Shown in pieces: positions 59,365-64,000 of a DNA stretch of 64,000 nt (position 1 is the stretch's first letter; each line of letters starts with the position of its first letter). The stretch comes from Streptomyces sp. DT2A-34 (GTDB lineage Bacteria; Actinomycetota; Actinomycetes; Streptomycetales; Streptomycetaceae), in contig NZ_JASTWJ010000001.1 of assembly GCF_030499515.1 (NCBI RefSeq), positions 6,366,001 to 6,430,000 on the forward strand. The letters run 5' to 3'. The notes below the pieces were generated by a model. That model searched no databases. It saw only the letters and a program-made list of their open reading frames with translations, and was not told the origin of the DNA. The position numbers and the translations under genes are program-made.

Positions 59365-60123
59365 CTAGATCGCCAGCGACAGCAGCACCGGTGCCGCGTT
59401 CCGGTTCAGGGCGTCCGCCGCCTGGCGCAGCCGGTGGGCGTGCTCTACCGGGAGCGACAGGGCCAGGCAGCCGACCGACGATCCGGCCGTGATCGGGACC
59501 GCCGCGCACACCGTGCCCACCGCGTACTCCTGGAGGTCGAGGTGCGGGACCGTCGGCGGCTGGGACTCCAGTCGGGAGAGCAGGACCTTGTCGTTGGTGA
59601 TCGTGCGCGAGGTGAGCCGGGCCATCTTGTGGCGGGAGAGATGGTCGCGCCGGCCTTTGTGGTCGAGCTGCCCGAGCAGGCTCTTGCCGATCGCGGTGGC
59701 GTGGGCGGAGAAGCGGAAGTCGACCCACTCGTTGACCACGGGGGTGCCCGGGCCGGCGGCGTACTGGTCGATCTTGACCTCCCCGTCGATGTACCGGCTG
59801 ATGTAGACGGCGGCACCGACCGAGTCGCGCAGCCGGTCCAGGGTGCGCTGGAGGTTCTCGCGCAGGGCCTGGTCGCGGCCCTGCGCGGAACCGAGGCGGT
59901 TCAGGGCGTCGCCGGTGACGTACGCCCCGTCGGCGACCTGCTCGACGTAGCCCTCGCGGCGCAGCATCCGCAGGAGGCTGGTCAGGCGCTCCATGCCGAT
60001 GCGGGTGCGCCGGGCGAGCTCGGTGTCGGTGACTCCGGTGGTGTGCCGCGCCACGGTCTCCAGGACGCGTAGGGCGTCCTGGGCCGAGTGGTACGGCGTC
60101 GTCGGCTCGTGCTGCAGCGCCAC
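59365..60123 (-). CDS. IclR family transcriptional regulator
   Basis: 252 residues. HTH: AQDALRVLETVARHTTGVTD, TELARRTRIGMERLTSLLRM, LRREGYVEQVADGAYVTGDA. The IclR effector domain has VGAAVYISRYIDGEVKIDQY, FRFSAHATAIGKSLLGQLDH, AVGTVCAAVPITAGSSVGCL and ALSLPVEHAHRL. GTG start (60121-60123). It lies just downstream of the ehu-type operon on the same strand (174-base gap) and is a candidate regulator of it. Confidence 0.9.
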   Translation of the reverse strand: MALQHEPTTPYHSAQDALRVLETVARHTTGVTDTELARRTRIGMERLTSLLRMLRREGYVEQVADGAYVTGDALNRLGSAQGRDQALRENLQRTLDRLRDSVGAAVYISRYIDGEVKIDQYAAGPGTPVVNEWVDFRFSAHATAIGKSLLGQLDHKGRRDHLSRHKMARLTSRTITNDKVLLSRLESQPPTVPHLDLQEYAVGTVCAAVPITAGSSVGCLALSLPVEHAHRLRQAADALNRNAAPVLLSLAI

Positions 60124-60297
60124 GGTTCCCCCTGCGGTCGCACGTCGCTTCTCAATGGGGCAGGTTCGAGTCAGCCAATCCCCTTCACGATAACGGGCAA
60201 GAGGCCTGTAGTGAGCGGTTGTTGTCGAGATTGCGACGCCCTCAACTGCGGTACCAGCCCATTGGCATATGCCGCAGTCATGAGCCGCCTTCCCAAG

Positions 60298-61095
60298 TCA
60301 CAGCACAGCGCTGAGAAACTCCCGTGTGCGGTCGTTCTCGGGGTCGTTGAAGATCTTCTCCGGTGAGCCGGACTCGATGACCCGGCCGGAGTCGAACATC
60401 AGGACCTGGTCCGAGATGTCCCGGGCGAAATTCATCTCGTGGGTCACACAGAGCATCGTGATGTCGGTGGTGCGGGCGATGTCCCGCAGCACGTCCAGGA
60501 CGCCCGCGACCAGCTCCGGGTCCAGCGCCGAGGTCACCTCGTCCAGCAGCAGCACCTGCGGCCGCATCGCCAGCGCCCGCGCGATCGCCACCCGCTGCTG
60601 CTGGCCGCCGGACAGCTGGGTCGGGCGGGCGTCGCACTTGTCGGCGAGGCCCACCAGGTCCAGCAGCTCACGGGCGCGTGCCTCCGCCTCGTCCTTGGAC
60701 ATGCCGAGGACGGTGACCGGGGCCTCGGTGATGTTGCGCAGCACCGACATGTTCGGGAACAGGTTGAACTGCTGGAAGACCATGCCGATCTTCTTGCGGA
60801 CCTCGCGGATCCGCTTCTCCGGCGCCGGGAAGAGCTGGTCCCCGGCGACGGTGATCGTGCCCTCGTCCGGCTTGAGCAGGGTCATCAGCATGCGCAGGAT
60901 CGTCGTCTTGCCGGAGCCGGACGGGCCGATCAGGGTGACGTGCTTGCCGGACTCGACGGAGAAGTCGAGCCGGTCGAGGACCGTGTTGGACCCGAAGCGC
61001 TTGGTGACGTTCTCGAAGCGGATCAGTTCGCTGCCGTCCACCGGCGGGTTGGCGCTCGCGTCGGGTTCTTTCATCAAAGGCGTGTCAGCGGACAA
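60298..61095 (-). CDS. ehuA: Polar amino acid/ectoine-type ABC transporter ATPase (EhuA-like)
   Basis: 265 residues. Walker A GPSGSGKTT, Q-loop MVFQQFNLFPNMSVLRNI, signature LSGGQQQRVAIARALA, Walker B QVLLLDEVTSALDPE, switch LCVTHEMNFARDI. It belongs to the HisP/GlnQ class. The start is most likely TTG 61095, which has GGAG 7 bases upstream and overlaps the EhuD gene end; ATG 61074 in frame lacks a ribosome binding site. The last gene of the operon. Confidence 0.9.
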   Translation of the reverse strand: MSADTPLMKEPDASANPPVDGSELIRFENVTKRFGSNTVLDRLDFSVESGKHVTLIGPSGSGKTTILRMLMTLLKPDEGTITVAGDQLFPAPEKRIREVRKKIGMVFQQFNLFPNMSVLRNITEAPVTVLGMSKDEAEARARELLDLVGLADKCDARPTQLSGGQQQRVAIARALAMRPQVLLLDEVTSALDPELVAGVLDVLRDIARTTDITMLCVTHEMNFARDISDQVLMFDSGRVIESGSPEKIFNDPENDRTREFLSAVL

Positions 61096-61735
61096 GGCGT
61101 CGCTCCAGGGCTCGTACGAGAAGGGAGGCCGGGTAGGCGATGAAGACGAAGGCCACCCCGATGACCGTCAGGGGCTCGGTGAACTGGAAGTTCTCCTGTG
61201 CGAACAGCCGCGCCTCGCCGAGCATCTCCATGACCGTGATCGTCATCAGGATCGGGGTGTCCTTGAGCATCGCGATGACGTAGTTGCCGAGCGCCGGGAC
61301 GACCCGGCGGATCGCCTGCGGCAGGATCACCACGGTCCAGGTGCGCCGCACCGGCAGGTTCAGCGCGGTCGCCGCCTCCCACTGGCCGGCGGGGACCGCG
61401 TCGATGCCGGCCCGGTAGACCTGCATCGTGTACGTCGAGTAGTGCAGCCCGATCGCGCAGATGCCCGTGGTCAGCGCCGACCACGTCAGGCCCCACTCGG
61501 GCAGCACGTAGAAGAAGAAGAAAAGCTGCACCAGCAGCGGGGTGTTGCGGATGAACTCCGTGACCACCCCGACCGGCCAGCGCACCCAGCGGGTCGGCGT
61601 GCGCATCAGCAGCGCCCACACCAGGCCCAGCGCGAAGGAGATCAGCGAGCCGAGGGCCAGGATCTGCAGCGTGAGCAGCAGTCCGTCCCAAAAGCGCGGC
61701 ATGAAGTCGGCGACAGCGCCCCAGTCCCAGGTCAT
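61085..61735 (-). CDS. ehuD: ABC transporter permease, EhuD-like
   Basis: 216 residues. HisM-type permease with about five spans: FWDGLLLTLQILALGSLISF, PVGVVTEFIRNTPLLVQLFF, YTMQVYRAGIDAVPAGQWEA (EAA region GQWEAATALNL), and ALGNYVIAMLKDTPILMTIT. The ATG at 61735 overlaps the EhuC stop (ATGA). It partners EhuC to form the channel. Confidence 0.9.
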   Translation of the reverse strand: MTWDWGAVADFMPRFWDGLLLTLQILALGSLISFALGLVWALLMRTPTRWVRWPVGVVTEFIRNTPLLVQLFFFFYVLPEWGLTWSALTTGICAIGLHYSTYTMQVYRAGIDAVPAGQWEAATALNLPVRRTWTVVILPQAIRRVVPALGNYVIAMLKDTPILMTITVMEMLGEARLFAQENFQFTEPLTVIGVAFVFIAYPASLLVRALERRLVR

Positions 61736-62454
61736 CCGAGAGCACCTCCCGCGCCCACACCGGTCGTCTCCGGACGGCGCAGCTCCTGCTCGGGCGTCCG
61801 CCCGACCGGCTTGCCCAGCCCTGCCTTGAGTTTGCGTTCCAGTCCGCGCATCCCCCGCGTGAGCAGGAAGGCGATGACGAAGTAGATCAGCAGGACGTAC
61901 GTGTAGATCTCCGTGCTCTCCTGCAGCGCGAGCCGCACCAGGTTGGCGCTGAAGGCCAGGTCGCCCATGCCCATGACGGACACCAGCGCGGTGCCCTTGA
62001 GCAGCTCGATCAGCAGGTTGGAGAACGGCGGGATCATCTCCGGCACCGCCTGCGGCAGCAGGACCAGCCGCATCCGCTGCCAGGGCGTGAAGCTGAGCGC
62101 GATCCCGCCCTCCTTCTGCGCCGGGTCGACCGAGTTCAGCGCGCCGCGCACGATCTCGGCGCCGTACGCCCCGTAGGTCAGTCCGAGCGCGAGGGTGCCG
62201 GCCCACAGCGGGACCAGCTGCCAGCCGAACGCGACCGGCAGCACGAAGAACACCCAGAAGATCATGATCAGGGCGGAGGTCCCGCGGAACACCTCGGTGT
62301 AGAAGCCCGCGAGGAAGCGGACGATCCACAGCCGGTGCGTGCGGGCCATGCCGACCCCGAAGGCGACCGCCGCGGCCACCAGTGCGCTCAGTACCAGCAG
62401 CTGGACGGTGACCCAGATGCCTTGAAGTACGAGTTCCCAGAGTCCCGAGGTCAT
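61732..62454 (-). CDS. ehuC: ABC transporter permease, EhuC-like
   Basis: 240 residues. LVLQGIWVTVQLLVLSALVA, FLAGFYTEVFRGTSALIMIF, YGAYGAEIVRGALNSVDPAQ with the EAA loop, MIPPFSNLLIELLKGTALVS. The charged C-terminal tail is GKPVGRTPEQELRRPETTG. ATG 62454 overlaps the EhuB stop (ATGA), so ehuB-C-D are translationally coupled. Confidence 0.9.
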   Translation of the reverse strand: MTSGLWELVLQGIWVTVQLLVLSALVAAAVAFGVGMARTHRLWIVRFLAGFYTEVFRGTSALIMIFWVFFVLPVAFGWQLVPLWAGTLALGLTYGAYGAEIVRGALNSVDPAQKEGGIALSFTPWQRMRLVLLPQAVPEMIPPFSNLLIELLKGTALVSVMGMGDLAFSANLVRLALQESTEIYTYVLLIYFVIAFLLTRGMRGLERKLKAGLGKPVGRTPEQELRRPETTGVGAGGALG

Positions 62455-63383
62455 CCGCCCGTCCCCCCTGCGCACAGCTCCTTCGCGGTGAGGTCGGTCA
62501 TCTCGGCCTTGGTGAAGCCGAAGGGCCGAAGGATGCGGAACAACTCGCCGCTCTTCTTGAGCTTGTGCAGCTCGACGTTGAAGGCGTCCCGCAATGTGGT
62601 CTCGGTCGGCCGGAAGGCGAAAGCGCCGCCGTCGACATGCGGTTTGCCGTCGACGAGGGGCGCGAAGGCCTTGGTGGCCTCCGCCTTGGCCGACTTCTTG
62701 ACGACCTCGCGGGCGGTCAGCGCCGTACCGGCGAAGACGTCCACGCGCCCCGCCTCGACGGCGTTCAGCCCCGCGACCTGATCCGGGACGATGAGGATGT
62801 CGCTCTCCGTGTACCCCGCCTCGACGGCGTACTGGATCTCGGCATAGCCGGTCCCGGTGGCGAACTTGGCCTTCTTCTCGACGACGTCCTTGTAGTCGTG
62901 CAGGCCCTTCGGATTGCCCTTGCGCACGATGAAGGCATCGAGCATCTGATAGTCGGGGTCGGAGAAGATGACCTGCTCACAGCGCTCGGGATTGACGTAC
63001 ATCCCGGCGGCGACGACGTCGAACTGCTGCGAGTTCAGCCCGGGTATCAGCGACCCGAACTCGGTGGGCACCGGCTGCACCCGGTCCACGCCGAGCCGTT
63101 TGAAGATGACCTTCGCCAGCTCCGGCGCCTCACCGGTGAGTTCACCGTTCTTGTCGATGTACCCGAAGGGAATCTCACCCGCGATCCCGAGCCGCACCAC
63201 GCCGGCGGCGCGCAGCCGGTCGAGCAGCTCGCCACCCTCCTTCGTGGAGGCCGTGGCCACGCGTGAGCAGCCTGCCGCGCCCAGCGCGCCGAGCGCCGCC
63301 ACCCCCGCGAGCAGCGACCGGCGTGTAGGGGTGCCCGATCTGTGTCCGACATGTGTTTCGACATGTTCCAGTGGTGGAGCCAT
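62451..63383 (-). CDS. ehuB: ABC substrate-binding lipoprotein, EhuB-like
   Basis: 310 residues from ATG 63383 (318 from ATG 63407). Signal with twin Arg and lipobox: TRRSLLAGVAALGALGAAGC. SBP_bac_3 fold: VVRLGIAGEIPFGYIDKNGE, GLNSQQFDVVAAGMYVNPER, FSDPDYQMLDAFIVRKGNPK, and AGLNAVEAGRVDVFAGTALT. The pattern is that of ectoine/hydroxyectoine-binding EhuB proteins, though the aromatic cage was not verified. No strong ribosome binding site at either start. First gene of ehuBCDA, divergent from DUF3830. Confidence 0.88.
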   Translation of the reverse strand: MAPPLEHVETHVGHRSGTPTRRSLLAGVAALGALGAAGCSRVATASTKEGGELLDRLRAAGVVRLGIAGEIPFGYIDKNGELTGEAPELAKVIFKRLGVDRVQPVPTEFGSLIPGLNSQQFDVVAAGMYVNPERCEQVIFSDPDYQMLDAFIVRKGNPKGLHDYKDVVEKKAKFATGTGYAEIQYAVEAGYTESDILIVPDQVAGLNAVEAGRVDVFAGTALTAREVVKKSAKAEATKAFAPLVDGKPHVDGGAFAFRPTETTLRDAFNVELHKLKKSGELFRILRPFGFTKAEMTDLTAKELCAGGTGG

Positions 63384-63430
63384 GGCGGCGCGGCTACCCG
63401 AGACCATGCGATGTATGCACCCTGGAATGC

Positions 63431-63925
63431 ATGACTGAACGGTTCATCGAGGTGTCACTGGTCAAGCGGGGAATCCACTGCACGGCCAAACTCCTGGACG
63501 ACCGCGCCCCGCTCACCTGCGCGGCCGTCTGGGACGCCCTGCCCCTGACCAGCGACGTCTACCACGCCAAATACGCCCGCAACGAGATCTACGCCCTCTT
63601 CCCGCCCTTCGCGGAAACGGAGCCGCCCCTGGAAAACCCGACCGTCACCCCCATCCCCGGAGATCTCTGCTATTTCGCCTTCGCGGGCACGGAGCTGGGC
63701 ACCAAGTCCTACGGCTACGACCGTGAGGTCCGCCCCGGCACGACGGTGGTCGACCTGGCCCTGTTCTACGAGCGCAACAACCTGCTCCTGAACGGCGACG
63801 TGGGCTGGGTGCCCGGCATCGTCTGGGGCCAGGTCGTGGCGGGGCTGGAGGAGATGGCCCAGGGCTGCAACGACCTGTGGCGGTCGGGGGCGCTGGGGGA
63901 GTCGCTCAGCTTCCGGAGGGTGTGA
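63431..63925 (+). CDS. DUF3830 (cyclophilin-like) protein
   Basis: 164 residues. RFIEVSLVKRGIHCTAKLLD, LTCAAVWDALPLTSDVYHAK, YARNEIYALFPPFAETEPPL, PTVTPIPGDLCYFAFAGTEL, LFYERNNLLLNGDVGWVPGI. This is the DUF3830 pattern, a cyclophilin-like beta barrel often beside amino-acid-type ABC transporters and amidohydrolases; function unproven. It may act on the compound imported by the divergent ehu system. The spacer has an ATGCA...TGCAT dyad (63,415-63,432). Confidence 0.85.
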   Translation: MTERFIEVSLVKRGIHCTAKLLDDRAPLTCAAVWDALPLTSDVYHAKYARNEIYALFPPFAETEPPLENPTVTPIPGDLCYFAFAGTELGTKSYGYDREVRPGTTVVDLALFYERNNLLLNGDVGWVPGIVWGQVVAGLEEMAQGCNDLWRSGALGESLSFRRV

Positions 63926-64000
63926 GCCCGGCGATTCCGGCCTCGTAGAGCGCGTGCGCCGCCCGCAGCACCAGATCGTCCCGGTGCCGGGCGGCCACGA
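63906..64000 (-). CDS. C-terminal end of a gene entering from the right edge
   Basis: On the minus strand, the frame AARHRDDLVLRAAHALYEAG then IAGLTPSGS ends at a stop at 63906-63908, overlapping the DUF3830 3' end. It could be the tail of an amidase-type or other catabolic enzyme, but too little is visible to name it. Confidence 0.4.
   Translation of the reverse strand, partial: VAARHRDDLVLRAAHALYEAGIAGLTPSGS

Overview
The window is a 64 kb piece of a Streptomyces chromosome. The evidence is very high GC with G/C in third codon positions, an SsgA-type sporulation regulator, SARP and ECF regulators, XRE/DUF5753-DUF397 pairs, class E and class F sortases with LAxTG substrates, and a cslA-glxA-endoglucanase-LPMO block with the gene content of S. 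coelicolor SCO2833-SCO2838.

Layout. 0-9.6 kb: broken end of an ABC ATPase, DUF1707 protein, secreted GDSL hydrolase, DUF445 membrane protein, MFS transporter, a secreted alginate lyase carrying a sortase signal, a VOC protein, and remnants (barstar-like, LLM oxidoreductase). 9.6-17.6 kb: DUF6585 protein coupled to a LuxR-HTH/SARP regulator with a repeat-built tail, an HTH-NACHT-membrane protein frameshifted in its P-loop, a secreted alpha/beta hydrolase, a methyltransferase divergent from an Lrp regulator, and SsgA-like. 17.8-24.6 kb: an ECF sigma factor fused to a zinc-finger, membrane and Pro/Ala-repeat tail; an oligopeptide/nickel-type ABC operon (binding protein plus fused permease) behind an iron-box-like palindrome but with no ATPase nearby; a broken I36 inhibitor gene; YqeB. 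24.7-33 kb is an accessory region: gene fragments, a toxin-antitoxin-like pair, an XRE/DUF397 pair with a divergent ATPase, a PLD-helicase-DUF3427 protein, and a relatively AT-rich SRA-HNH (modification-dependent nuclease) gene. 33-45.4 kb: SEC-C protein (frameshifted), GH30, sortase E-DUF6412-YidC2, FAH hydrolase, Gfo/Idh plus heme-degrading-domain gene divergent from a ROK regulator, an LARTG surface protein, a HAD phosphatase, and a secreted protein with a class F sortase that lacks the catalytic His. 45.6-56.6 kb: ANTAR regulator, then the hyphal-tip glycan block (GH6, glxA, cslA, NlpC/P60, SPFH, LPMO). 57-64 kb: a fadD-like gene broken by a palindromic element, an IclR regulator, an ehuBCDA-type ABC operon and a DUF3830 gene.

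Most unusual feature. Two identical tRNA-Lys(CTT) genes, 6.3 kb apart and in the same orientation, are each followed downstream by two tandem partial copies. Each copy holds the tRNA 3' half, a terminator and a GC-rich hairpin. The unit is 148 bp at the first locus and 136/137 bp at the second. They look like relic attachment sites, or a tRNA-templated repeat array. The second array has overwritten the 3' end of the fadD-like gene.

Three otherwise intact genes carry single-base frameshifts in homopolymer runs (about 333, 12,944 and 33,680). Assembly error should be excluded before calling them pseudogenes. Function calls come from motif recognition by eye; no database search was run.
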